DNA from: Dipteronia dyeriana
Lineage: Eukaryota; Streptophyta; Magnoliopsida; Sapindales; Sapindaceae
Assembly (NCBI GenBank): GCA_032871835.1
Contig: CM065301.1
Span: forward strand, 28,900,405 to 28,964,404
DNA length: 64,000 nt
Direction: 5' to 3'
Part shown: piece by piece, positions 35,395-46,739 of the stretch
Numbering within the stretch: position 1 is the stretch's first letter
Layout of the letters: every line of letters begins with the position of its first letter
Program-made: the position numbers and the translations under genes
Notes under the pieces: generated by a model
The model's input: only the letters and a program-made list of their open reading frames with translations
The model's database searches: none
What the model was told of the DNA's origin: nothing

Positions 35395-36717
35395 ATAGCT
35401 TACTGCAGTAGCCGAGGCAAATAGCCCCATCCCATGCATTTAGAGGTTCCATCCGAGCACTCCTTCTCGACTTTTTACACTAGTCAGGAATCGGTCGTGG
35501 AGGGTGTTGTGCCTGATTTTGGACCGATCCCAGGAGAAGATTACAGCCAGTGGATGGATGATACGGTCGACACAATCGCTTGGCCTTCTTACGAAAGTCT
35601 GCTCCGTAAGTATGAAATGGTGCCCGACCCGAGCATTGGCAAGAGTTCAAAATCCTCACAACCTTGACTTGTACAATTTTCATAAGTTTTTTTTAAAAGA
35701 TTCTTTGTACCAATTCTTTGTAAATAGTTCTTTGTAACAATTCTTTTGTAAAGAATTCTTTGTAACAATTATTTCGTAAAGAATTCTTTGTAACAATTAT
35801 TTCGTAAAGAACTTTGTAACAATTCTTTAAAGTTTAATGAAATCCCGAGCTTTTCTGAACCGAGTGTACTTAATCTGATTTCATTGCTCACGAAATTTCT
35901 TCAACTTGACTATATTGTTGTCGAGTATCATATTAAACCAGCTATTTCTTTTCGGGTAACTTAACCAAGTATCTTATTAAACCGGTTTCGTTCCCTGAAT
36001 AATTTTTAACGCCAAGTATCTTATTAAACTGGCTGTTGCAATCTTCATGCCAAGTATCTTATTAAACTGGCTAACTCTGATGTTTGGGTAACTTCACCGA
36101 GTATCTTATTAAACCAGCTGTCTCCCGAATAATTTTAATACCAAGTATCTTATTAAATTGGCTTTTGCAATCTTTTTGCCAAGTATCTTATTAAACTGGC
36201 TAGTATCATTAACCGAGTCATCTTAAAACAGATGAGTAGGTTTATACTTGTGTTTCATACACGGTTGCATCCCAAATATTACATCAAGGCTCACCATGAT
36301 CATATGTTCGAGACCTTACGCAATACTGAGAACGTCTCCCCATTTTTTATACGCAAGGGTTTGTCGAATCGTTACGCTTTTTGAATTGTTTAACACAGCT
36401 ACGTATTTCACCATAATTTTTTTCGATAGCGTCCCGAGCTGGTGCATCGAGTTTGCCTTTTTGCTAAGGTCATTTGACCTTGCTCGGCTGGTATGCTCTT
36501 TCGAACTTCTCCGCCCATTCGGGAATCAATAGTCTCGGGTATTCTATTTGCATGTTCTTATTATCATGCTTGTCTTTCATATGTTCTTATTATCATATGC
36601 TTTCTTTCGGAAATGCCGAGTTTGATGCTTTTTCTTTCGAAAATCCTGAGTTTGATGATTTATCTTTCGAAAATCCTGAGTTTGATTTTTATTCATAACT
36701 GCAAAATCAATAAAGTT
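35395..36717 (-). repeat. Spacer of element B with two repeat clusters
   Basis: Between antisense gene and integrase. At about 35690-35830 a unit of roughly 32 bp (TTCTTTGTAACAATT, then TTCGTAAAGAA) repeats four or five times. At about 35930-36215 a short unit (CCAAGTATCTTATTAAACTGG) repeats six or more times at uneven spacing; it is the half-unit of the 91-bp array in element A, reversed. The rest has no supported gene; weak frames at 36248-36741 parallel those at 15287-15785 in element A. Confidence 0.75.
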
Positions 36718-38050
36718 TTAAATTCCACAGCTAATATCTAACCTAACTAAAATTGTTCTGACTAGAAAAAACAACAAAAAATAATTGAAGGATAGAAAAT
36801 CTTCAGATATTGGGCATTGCATGGTCGGGGTAAAACCATGGATACCTCCATTGGATCGTGCAATCCAATATGATTCATGATCAGTTATTCCTTCGACTTT
36901 GTACGGGCCTTCCCATTTGTTAGCCAGGGAATTTGTAACTTTATTTTTTATGTTCAATGACACCTTCCTGAGTACTAGGTCTCCTAGCTGAAATTTCCTA
37001 ACCCGAACATGAGAGTTGTAGTAGCGAGCTACTCTTTGCTGATATGCCATATTTCGTATTTGGGACTTCTCCCTTTTCTCTTCTAGCTCATCTAGACTTT
37101 GTAATAGCATATCAACATTCTGTTCTTCATCATATAGCCTGACCCGGGGTGACGCATATGACGTTTCTTTGGGGATAACAACTTCTGTTCCAAATACAAA
37201 AGTAAATGGAGTCTCTCATGTTGGCGTTCTTGCTGTTGTTCGATATGCCCATAATACTTCGGGAAGCTTTTCAACTCGGCTTCTTTTCTTGACATCTAGC
37301 TTTGCTTTGATTGTGTGCTTGATGATTTTGTTCACTGTTTCAACCTGTCAATTTGTTTGAGGGTGGGCAGGTGTGGCATAGTAATTGGCAATGCGGTACT
37401 CTTTGCACATCTGTCTGAATTTCAGGTTATCGAACTGGGTGTCGTTGTCGGTGATTAAAGTGTCTGGGACTTTAAACCTATAAAGTATATTTTTTTTCAT
37501 GAAATTTATGGTGTTTGCTTCTGTGTGTATGCACTAATGCTTCAGCTTCTGCCCACTTCATGAAATAGTCAACGGCTACTATGACAAACTTCGCTCTACC
37601 CCATGTCCTAGCTGGCATTGGGCTGATTAAATCAAAACCCCACATGGCAAATGACCATGGGGATGTAAGGTTTCTAAGCTGTTCAGGGGGTTGTCGGATA
37701 TCATTAGCAATCCTTTGACAAGTATTGCAACTCTCCGAACATTGTTGTGCATCTGAGAATAGAGTAGGCCAATAATAGCCTTGCATGAATACCTTGTGTG
37801 CTAAACTTTTACCCCCAATGTGGTTTCCACAAAGTCCTCCGTGGATTTCCTGTAATATCCGATATGCATCCTCCTCTGACACACATCTTTGGAGTGTTCG
37901 GGAATACCCCATTCTGTATAGTTCTCCTCCAACCAATGTGTACCTTGCTGATCGATACCTGATACGTTTTGCTTGTAAGGGATCTTTCGGGAGCATGCCT
38001 TCTTCCAGAAACCTTTTCAGTTGAGTCATCCAACTGTCTGACGGTGTTCG
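36718..38050 (-). pseudogene. Integrase region of element B
   Basis: The zinc-binding HHCC segment is intact: HGG, then NHIGG, then CSESCNTC. The core keeps Asp in MWGFDLI, Asp in TDNDTQFDN and Glu in QVETVNKI. A stop sits just before that Glu motif, where element A has Gly, and a frame break lies near 37480-37500. The C-terminal part (36718-37110) ends in the GPY/F module (WEGPYKVEGI). The broken frame prevents a full product. Confidence 0.85.
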
Positions 38051-39007
38051 GATTTCTAAAATTTCTAAGTTTCTCAGTTCAACTGTGCTCGGTTTGAGGA
38101 GATGTGCAACCGGAATAGTCATTGGCCTCATTGTGGATGTTGTTAACGCTAGTTTGGACAATGCGTTTGCCTTTTCATTCTCCTCCCTAGGGATCTGGGC
38201 AATCTTATATTCTTTGAATTTCTGAAGGAGCTATTTTGCAATGTCACGGTAGGTTATCATGCATTCATCCTTGGCTTGGTACTCGTCCAGGACTTGGTTG
38301 ACAACTACCTGTGAATCGCTAAATATCTCGATTTCATCTGCCCCAATAGCTATGCAGACTCTGAGTCCAGCTAGTAGCGCCTAATACTCGGCTTGATTGT
38401 TGGTTGCTTTGAAATCAAACCTCATGGCACATTCGACATCATCTCCTTCTGGAGTGCATACTATGATCCCTGCCCCGCTGCCATGAGTGTTTGAAGAGCC
38501 ATCAACATACAATTTCCATAGGAAATTTTATCCCAACATCCTTTTTGCTTCCAGGTTTGGCTCTGTGAACTCTGCTATAAAATCTGTCACTGTTTGCCCT
38601 TTGATGGATGTCCTGAGGACGTAGTGGATATCGAATTCACTTAGCTTGATAGCCCATTTGGTCAGTCTTCTTGAAATTTTTGGCTTTTGTAGAATTTACT
38701 TTAATAGACAGTCGGTGAGAACCTGGATTGCATAAGCCTGAAAATATGGTCTTAGCTTCCTTGCTGTTGAAACTAATACTAGGGCCATTTTCTCTGCCTA
38801 TGAATACCTGGTCTCGGCTAGTAGAAGTGTCTTGCTGGTATAGTATACTGACTTCTGTACTCCATCCTCTGTTCTTACTAGGACCGAGCTTGCTGCTAGT
38901 TCTGTAATCGATAAATACAAATGGAGTATCTCTCGCCCATATTTGGTTTTGAAAGGATGAGAGCCTGCCCTAGGTGTTCCTTGATTTTTTAAAAAGCTTG
39001 TTCGCAC
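38051..39007 (-). pseudogene. Dual RNase H region of element B
   Basis: The RT-linked RNase H is seen at 38798-39007 (LHLYLSITELAASSVLVR, then VYYTSKTLL). The second RNase H keeps the first Asp (YVDGSSNTHGSG), unlike element A, but has a TAG stop right after NQAEY in the Glu motif (about 38383). The later FSDSQVV-type motif is readable. A further stop lies near 38530. Confidence 0.8.
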
Positions 39008-40060
39008 TCTTCATTCCGTTCAAGTCATTTTCCGTTTTTAATCAATTTGAAAACGGATGCGCATCTGTCCGTGGCCTTTGAGATGAATCTACCCAAGGAA
39101 GCTAAGCATCATGTTACGTGCTGTACTTCTTTTAGTGTCCTTGGTGAAGTCATTTTCTGCAAGGCCTGGATCTTCTCAGGGTTGACTTCGATTCGACTTT
39201 GGTGAACTTGAAAACCCAGGAATCTTCCTAAAGGAACTCCGAATAAACACTTGTTCGAATTTAGCTTCATTTGGTATCTCCTCAAGACATCAAATGTCTC
39301 TCGCAGGTCTGAAGTATGCTTGTCTGCCGTGATGCTCTTGGTCAGCATGTCATCAATGTATACTTCCATGTTCCTTCCTATTTACCGTGGAAGATTCTGT
39401 TGACCAACCTTTGATATGTTGCCCCTGTATTTTTTAACCCGAAGGGTATTAACTATATAACAGTACAATCACTGATCAGTTGTGAATGCAATTTTTTCTT
39501 CGTCAGCCTTGTTCATCTGGATTTGGTTATATCCCGAGTAGGCATATATGAAGTTGAGCAACTCATGGCCTGATGTAGCGTCTACCAACTAATCTATCCT
39601 CGGAAGTGGAAAACTGTCTTTTGGGCATGCCTTGTTCAAATCTGTGAAATCTACGCACATTCTCCATTGTCCATTCTTCTTTTGGACGAGGACTACTTTT
39701 GCTACCCATTGAGGGTAGTTGACCTCTCTAATCGACCCTACAGCGAGTAGCTTCTCTACTTCCTATTTGATTGCCTGACTTCTCTCGAGATTGAATGATC
39801 TTCTCTTTTGTATCACCGATTTTGCATTCGCGTCTACAGTGAAATGTTGAGATATTATTCGGGCATCTATCCCGACCATGTCTTCATGAATCCAAGCGAA
39901 CACATCTTTGTATTCTTTGAGCAGATCAATGAGGTTTTGTTTGACTTTTCCTTCCAAGTTGGCCCCGATCTTGATCATTTTATTTGGTTCATCTTCTTTC
40001 AAGATAATTTCTTCGATCGGTTCAGTTTTGAATTCATTCGGCTCTTCCCTTGGATCGTAT
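39008..40060 (-). pseudogene. Reverse transcriptase region of element B, motif A Asp lost
   Basis: RT motifs follow the order seen in element A: MCVDF, DSFPLPRID, motif A, YIDDMLTKS (39369 down). Motif A reads FIYAYSGY at about 39540, with Tyr in place of the catalytic Asp, so this RT should be dead apart from its stops. The PFGLKNAGATYQ motif is scrambled by a frame change near 39430. Confidence 0.83.
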
Positions 40061-40690
40061 TCAAATGATAGTGGCTCTTTGTTCTGACTCGACTGTGTTA
40101 TAGTGCAAACCTGCTCATTATTCTTGTCTTTGTATATTAACAGGTTAGCTTTTCGAGCCATCTCTTGGGATCCCTTGACTACACCTACCCCCTGTTCGGT
40201 CGGGAACTTGATTATTAAGGCATAAGTGGTTGTTACGGCCTTAGTTTTATTTAAGAATGGTCGACCCAATAACGCATTATACTGTCAATTGTCTAAGTCT
40301 ACTACCACGAAGTCGAGCAATACAGTTCTCTGACAATGTGTCACTCCGATCTTTACGGGTAGCTTTACTGTCCCGAGTGACCTGACCTCAATTCCCCCGA
40401 ATCCTCTGAGTGGAGTATGGAAATGTTGCAGATCATTTCGGTCCAACATGAGTTGATCGTAGACGGCTACATTGAGAATATCTACCGAACTTCAATTATC
40501 TATCAAGATTCTCCTAACTTCCCGGTGACCAATCCGGGAAATTATGACTAAGGCGTCATTAGGCAGAACGTCGACCCTATGTGAGTCTGCATATGTGAAT
40601 ATTATTGGGTCTCATCCTTCCTTTACCCATTTCGGGTCTGGCTCCACCAAGTTCACATCAAAGTTATGTCTTGCTTTTACTGCTTCTCTG
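40061..40690 (-). pseudogene. Aspartic protease region of element B
   Basis: The LLGRPFLNKTKAV motif opens a 168-codon frame at 39763-40269 that runs into the RT leader. The active-site region at about 40480-40530 corresponds to the DNGSS motif of element A; there the frame has a stop. Upstream sequence (to about 40690) matches the gag-protease junction of element A. Confidence 0.72.
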
Positions 40691-42896
40691 ATTTTATGTG
40701 TTTACTCTCGGTTACTTCTCCTAGTGGATGGTCCTCCAAAGATTGTATGTATTACTTCAGTGGCCTCTGGACTGGCCCTTTGATTTCGACCAGAGTTATG
40801 ATCGGCCATAATCTTTTTCTTTGTTTCTGATTTCTCATCCCTTTTCAAGATAACATCCTGTAGATGTCCTTCCCGAATAAGGGTTTCTATGTAATCTCTG
40901 AGCTGGTAACACTAGGAAGTCTTATGGCCGGTTTCCTTGTGGAATCTGCAGTATTTGGTTGTATCTCGTCGGGCGAACTGAGACTATCGTCGTGGCTCTT
41001 GTACCATATTTTTTGCTTCTAGAATGACCATGATTTCCTTCTGCTTTTTTCGAAGATGGGTGTAGTTGGTGTATCTACCTCGGTATTTCTCTGTGGTCTG
41101 TTTGGTATTACGTCCGTTTCCCCGTCCTTGCTCTTTTCTTTGTTGTTTCCTTTCTGTTTTCCCTTTTGGTTCTGCACCTTGGACTTAACATTCTTTTTCG
41201 ATTTTCCTCCATGCATGTAGCATCCTCCCGTGGCTAACTCTTCTTCTTCAGCTAGTGCATATCCTCCTACCATGTCCATCATATCTGCATATCTGGTCAG
41301 ACGGGCGCTTCTTAGGTCAAAAGACAACTGTCCATTCTGTAGGTTGTTGATGAATGCAACAATTATCGCTTTATCGTTTGCACTGCCGATTTCTGATACC
41401 GCTTGGCCGAATCTCCTCAGGTATTTCTTCAACGACTCATCTTTCCCTTGTTTTATTTGAGAAAGGTAAGCCACTGATTTTTTCCTATGAACGTTGTTCA
41501 GAAATTGCCTTGAGAAATTCCTGCTCAGTTCACTGAAACTTTCGATGCTTGCTGGGGGCAATCTCGGGATCGCTATGGGCATACTGGGCCATAACACTTT
41601 TATAGCGTCTGACATGTTCTTTTGGGTATGTATCCTTCTTGAACTGCTCCACGTTTGGCATTCTGAATCTTTCTGGGAATGAAGTCCGCAGGATGTCCCT
41701 AGTGAACGGGCTGTCAGAATCCTCGTCAGATAAATCGTTGTACTCATAACGTCCAACCAGTGCGTCCATTTGACGCCTATTGTTCTCGACTTCTCGAGTT
41801 AGGCTCTGGATTACGACATCTCTGTCTCCCACCGGACTTCCCTGATGGTTAAACCGCTGGGTGAATGTCATTCCTCTTTCTGACTCTTCACTTTGATACC
41901 GAGTTTCACGTATGATTCAGTGATGATGCTTGCGATGGTGTCGATCGCTATCTTCTGATGACGACCGATCCCTGTACCGATCATGTTTGCGGTGTCTAGC
42001 ACTGACTGTCTGATCATGGTTCTACTTCTGGCGTGGTCCTTCCTCTTTAGGTGTTTCACATACAGCCTGATTGATTGGAGCAGAGTTCTTTCCGGCTTCC
42101 GGTGTATTTAGTTCTGGCCCTACTACAACCGAATGAAGCCTCGCAGGTGGGAGGTTTGGAGTTTGTGCTTTTTCTGCAGCTAGTATATTAACTCCTTTCT
42201 TTGCTGCGTCCGCCACCAATTGTTGCAACGCCTCTCAGAAACATTGTGTCATGTCTCTGCTGGTCGAAGGAACTTGCTGGATTCAAGCCAGGAAAGTAGG
42301 TTGGTTCTCTGTGGTTGCAGCGAGATTCCCTGATGGTTAAACCGCTGGGTGATTGTCATTCCTCTTTCTGACTCTTCACTTTGATACCAGGTTTCACGTA
42401 TGATTCAGTGATGATGCTTGCGATGGCGTCGATCTCTATATTCTGATGACGACCGATCCCTGTACCGATCATGTTTGCGGTGTCTAGCACGGACTGTCTG
42501 ATCATGGTTTTACTTCTGGCATGGTCCTTCTTCTTTAGGTGTTTCACATCCAGCCTGATTGATTGGAGCAAAGTTCCTTCCGGCTTCCGGTGTATTTAGT
42601 TCTGGCCCTACTACAACCGAATGAAGCCTCACAAATGGGAGGTTTGGAGTTTGTACTTTTTCTGCAGCTAGTAGATTAACTCCTTTCTTTGCTGCGTCTG
42701 CCACCAATTGTTGCAACGCCTCTCGGAAACGTTGTGTCAGGTCTCTGCTGGTCCAAGGAACTTGCTGGATTCCAGCCAGGAAAGTAGGTTGGTTCTTTGT
42801 GGTTACAGCGAGATCTCGCTAGCTACTGCCAGCATGGAAGTTATCTGGAGATTTTTGGACATCCCCATAACTGCTTCTGCTTCTGCTTCCTGTCAT
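40691..42896 (-). pseudogene. gag of element B, with internal duplication and deletion
   Basis: The start ATG is at 42896 (MTGSRSRSS). A 488-bp segment of the N-terminal part is present twice in tandem (41838-42325 and 42326-42814), so the protein start region is doubled. The core frames at 41530-41871 and 41019-41756 carry the capsid-like region (FSRQFLNNVHRKKSVAYLSQ, FINNLQNG). Relative to element A about 20 codons between AHSD and LPPASI are missing. The zinc-knuckle-like segment keeps Cys (KYCRFHKETGHKTS) and then has a stop. Confidence 0.8.
41838..42814 (-). repeat. 488-bp tandem duplication in gag of element B
   Basis: CCCTGATGGTTAAACCGCTGG occurs at 41840 and 42328, 488 bp apart, and GTGGTTRCAGCGAGA closes both units. 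The two copies differ by scattered substitutions, so the duplication is not recent, or was reshaped by template switching. Element A has a single copy. Confidence 0.9.
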
Positions 42897-42929
42897 TATC
42901 TTTAATTAAATCGGAAGTTCGACGCGGTG

Positions 42930-42947
42930 CCCCTCCTTCTAGCTCCA
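42930..42947 (-). other. Primer-binding site of element B
   Basis: On the minus strand TGGAGCTAGAAGGAGGGG follows the LTR after two bases. It aligns with the site in element A. Confidence 0.6.
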
Positions 42948-42949
42948 AT

Positions 42950-43812
42950 TGTTGACGTCGGTTTCTGGATGTATGAGAAAAGCCAACAAGGATTGAATTT
43001 TAGCTGTGATTTCAAAGAGAAAGAGAATGAGAAAGTAATCGAGCGTAAGTTTTTACGTGGTAAAACTCCGATGACCGGAGAAACATCCACGGGTGGTTGA
43101 ATGATCAACCAAGCAAAAATCCACTATGAATAAAATAATTATTACAATTCTCGATCTCTCTTTCTTCTCTCTGTATTTTTCTATGATTGGTGTATATCTT
43201 TGTGTGACGAGATTATGGGTCTATTTATATGTCTATAGAACCCTAATCTTCTTTGTACAAGTAATAAAAGATCTTTGTATTTACTTATGATTGTTTACTT
43301 GTTCGAAGTAGTTTGTCTTCTTTCCTGATTCGGAGACTTGTATTGAGATCGAATGAGACTCTAGTAATGTAGTCCAATTATGACTTATTTCCTTATAAGA
43401 GTGTAGTCTTTTTGAAGAAGTAAAATTGTTGTCTGATTAGGAACCCTCTGCTTGATAATTCTGATCTTCTTGGAATTCCCCTTTGATATGGATATCTTCG
43501 TGAATTTTAATGACTCGATTCGTGTGAGCTACGCGCTGAACTTTTTATTTTTCTTCATGTCTGTCCCTAGTGACATCATCTGATCCCGGATAGAAAATGT
43601 CACCAACTATCCCCGAGTATGTTTAACTGACCCCGAGTGGTATATGACGCCAATTGACCCCGAGCAGGTCTTGTTCAATACTTGTTTATTCGAGCTTCTC
43701 TTCTTTGGTGATGTCTTGTAGGATACTTTCTGAATGCCTATCCGGATGTCCACCTGACACTTTTATCATCTTTGTCAATGGCGTATACGCCTGATAAAAT
43801 TCACATACGACA
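42950..43812 (-). repeat. 5' LTR of element B
   Basis: 863 bp, TGTTGACGTCGG to CACATACGACA on the plus strand, i.e. TGTCG..CAACA on the element strand as in element A. Contains a TATA-like box (CTATTTATATG near 43219) and several CCCGAGT motifs between about 43570 and 43670. Confidence 0.93.
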
Positions 43813-44413
43813 AATATTGCATTTTATTTTATAATATTTGATGATGTCTTAATTTTTGAAAAAATATATACAAAGTAATAGGCTTAGATCTTTTTTTCCC
43901 TCTTTATAAAAATGCGAATAGATAAATTTATATGAGTAATAATATATAATTCAAAAAATTAATCCAAATAATGAGTCAAGCTTGTGAATGAACAAATCAC
44001 TTACCACATCAATTGAGTTGATTTTTAGACTAATTTTTTGGATTGTTTAGCATTAGTGAATCTGTATAGTTATTTCAGAAAAGAAAAATAAAACACTGAT
44101 GCTAGTCAGCCCAAAAATTTAGCTTAAAAACCAATCTAAATGATGTGGTAAGTGATTTTTCATCACCATATCATTCACCATATCACCCCATATTTTGCAT
44201 GGTGATAACAACTTATTTACTACATCACTTGGGTCGAATTTTAGATTAATTTTTTGGATTATATAGTATTACACAGAATAAAAATATCTATATGGCTATC
44301 ATAACATATTATAAAAATGCTAGATATGAGTTTTTATTTTAATATATATATTTTAATGAGTTACTACTTACTACAACTCAATAAGTATACGGATGATACA
44401 AGAAATTATAACG
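43813..44413. repeat. AT-rich DNA with short direct and inverted repeats
   Basis: A block with ACTAATTTTTTGGATT occurs near 44028 and again, as ATTAATTTTTTGGATT, near 44244, with an inverted version (AAAAACCAATCTAAATGATGTGG) near 44128. This looks like a small decayed foldback element. No gene. Confidence 0.5.
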
Positions 44414-44665
44414 GATAATTACCTGGTGGCCAGCAACTTGTGTCACTATTATAAAAACGGCAATTAGATGTCTTAAAATAGCCATTTTTTACGAACACTG
44501 TTAAACTAATGATCATTCAATCCAATTTCATCAAATGAGTATCATTTTGGTAAATAAAATAATGATATTAATTTATTTTAGATGTTTTTTGGAAATCAAT
44601 TTTTTTCTTTTGTTTTTTGAAACTAATAATTATATTTAGTTAATGTATATACATGGAGTATATCT

Positions 44666-44670
<5 letters not shown>

Positions 44671-44737
<67 letters not shown>

Positions 44738-44738
44738 A
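44671..44738. repeat. Compound microsatellite (CT)n(AC)n(AT)n
   Basis: Three adjoining dinucleotide runs in the loop of the foldback element, just left of the solo LTR. Frames through it (ISLSLSLSLSHTHTH) are artefacts. Confidence 0.95.
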
Positions 44739-44765
44739 TTCTTTTCCACTTATCTCAAATATATT

Positions 44766-45611
44766 TGTTGACGTCGATTTCTCGATGGATGAGAAAGTCA
44801 ACAATATTGGATTTGGTTATGACATGTCAAAGAGAAAGAGAATGCAATTTTGAAGTTAATAGGACACGGGTTTATGTGGTAAAACTCCGGTGATCGGAGA
44901 AACGTCCACGAGTGGTTGAATAAGCAACCGACCAAATCCACTATTGAAATAAAGAATTACACCACTCTATCTCTTTTGCCTCTCTTCTAGTGATTTTTTA
45001 TGTATTTTTTAACAATGAGATTACGGGTCTATTTATATGTGTATAGAACCCTAATCCTTGTTACAGATAAGAAAATGTGATAGTGTTTAATTAGAATTGG
45101 TTACTTGTTGAAGTCGTATTTGTCTTCTTTTCTATTTCGGAGATTGTGTGAATGGGACTCCCGTGGTATAGTCCGTTTAGGACTTATCCTTATCGATGTA
45201 CGATTCTTGAAGAGGTTGAGTTGTTACTTGATTTGGAATCTGTTTCCTGTTCGGTGTTTTATTCTTCTAGAAACTCTCTTGATACGGATGTCTTGCGTAT
45301 TTGAGCATGATTCCTAATTCACCCACGTGCGAATCATGTTCCGGATTCCTTTACTTGAGGTTCCTGCGTTGTCCCGAGTAGAGCATAATGTGCTAATGAC
45401 TCCGTCCTGAGTAGGACATAATGTGCTAAGGACTCTGTCCCGAGTAGAACATAATTGGCTGAATTCCCATGCTCAGATTTATTCGGGTTCTTGTCTCTTA
45501 GTGATGTCTTGAAGGGTATCTTCTGGATGCCAGCTTGGATGCCCATTTCGGCAATTGCTAAAGGGATTGTCCAACTTGTCAATGACGTGTACATTTGACA
45601 AAATATACATG

Positions 45612-45613
<2 letters not shown>
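44766..45613 (-). mobile_element. Solo LTR of the Tat family (848 bp)
   Basis: Runs TGTTGACGTCGATT to ATATACATGCA on the plus strand and aligns through its length with the LTRs of elements A and B, including the AAACTCCGG..GATCGGAGAAAC block, the TATA-like CTATTTATATG near 45030 and three CCCGAGT-type motifs at 45373-45450. No internal region is attached. The flanking 5-mers ATATT and ATATA agree at four bases. It is more divergent than A and B are from each other, so it is probably an older insertion reduced by LTR recombination. Confidence 0.87.

Positions 45614-45645
<32 letters not shown>
45614..45645. repeat. (AT)n microsatellite
   Basis: A short AT run directly after the solo LTR. Expansion here may have altered the target duplicate. 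Confidence 0.9.
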
Positions 45646-45647
<2 letters not shown>

Positions 45648-46157
45648 TATGTTATACGTATATACAATAAATATAATTATTTGTTTCAAAAAACAAAAGA
45701 AAAAATAATTTTAAAAAAATATCTAAAAAAAATCAATATCATTCCCTTATTTGCTAAAATACCACTCATTTGATGGAATTGGATGAAAATATATGGAATG
45801 ACCGTTAGTTTAACAGTGTGTATAAAAAATGGTTATTTTGAAACCGATTCTCTATCTAATGATCATTTTGATAGTAATGACTAAAATTGATAGTTAGAGG
45901 ATAATTATCTCAACATATAATTAGGCTTAGATCAACTCATAGTCACACTTGAATTTAAAAATGGTTATTTAAACCTTACAATTGTAGTTCTCACAACCTT
46001 TTGATCCATCCGGTATAATATTATATATATAATAATATATTCTAAAAAATCACAAATATTATTAATTATATAGTTTGCAATTATTTCACGATTTACACAA
46101 CAGTCGTACCACTGGTCTCCTATCATATCATCTGAGTCATTAATATGAGATTTTGTT

Positions 46158-46739
46158 TAGGGATGACAATATGTCGGGTTCAGGTAGGTTTTGTAAAATT
46201 CAAACTTTCACCCATAAAAATTTTATTCACCCACAAAAATTTTCTTCACCCACATCCACCTTCGAATCTGCATAGGTAAACGGGTTCGTGGACGGGTTTG
46301 AACCCACGAGTTATGGCTGCACCCATACCCTCACCCACGAACCCGTAAAACAACGGGGTTCACGGGTGGATGCTTCACCCGCTGGATACACACAAACCCG
46401 TAACCCACGAACCCGTGAACCCGCGATTTGTCATTTGTAAATTTCCACATGTAATCACTTTTATGATACTTAAATCGAATTAAATTTCTATTTCTAATTC
46501 CCTACTTGATACACTACAAAACAATAATAACCATAAAAATAAAACGACAAAAAATAATTCAAATGTCTATGTATGTTTATATACAAGTATTTTATTTATG
46601 AGGGTTTGCCCACGAACCCACCGGGTTTTTCATTAAACGGGTTTGTGGGTCCACGAGTCGTAAATTCATCATCCACACCCGACCCTACAGGGTCAGATTC
46701 GAACGGGTGCCCACGGGTACGGGTCAAATTGCCTCCCTA
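46158..46739. mobile_element. hAT-like MITE (582 bp)
   Basis: Ends TAGGGATGACAATATG and, reversed, TAGGGAGGCAATTTG. Flanks ATTTTGTT (46150-46157) and ATTTTTTT (46740-46747) match at 7 of 8. The interior has many ACCCG / CGGGT words (CACCCACGAACCCG and similar). No transposase. Same general type as 21618-22167. Confidence 0.78.

Larger units (their letters stand above)
31502..43812 (-). mobile_element. Tat-type Ty3/gypsy LTR retrotransposon, element B (about 12.3 kb, 3' LTR truncated)
   Basis: Same family as element A but in the opposite orientation, with parts in matching order: 5' LTR at right, primer site, gag, protease, RT, dual RNase H, integrase, spacer with repeats, antisense accessory gene, polypurine tract and 3' LTR at left. 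The 3' LTR lacks its last 121 bp, so no target duplication remains. The gag start region contains a 488-bp tandem duplication. All frames carry breaks. Antisense-gene and pol segments are clearly alignable to element A along their length. Confidence 0.92.
44414..45909. mobile_element. Foldback (long inverted repeat) element with a solo LTR in its loop
   Basis: The left arm 44414-44656 and right arm 45655-45909 are imperfect inverted copies: the left holds CACTGTTAAACTAATGATCATT and TTCTTTTGTTTTTTGAAAC, and the right reversed gives the same words with few changes. Both arms end in GATAATTA at the outside. Between them lie a (CT)n(AC)n(AT)n microsatellite, a Tat-family solo LTR and a second (AT)n run. 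There is no coding frame. The long arms and lack of genes suggest a foldback or MITE-type element that later received the LTR. Confidence 0.72.
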
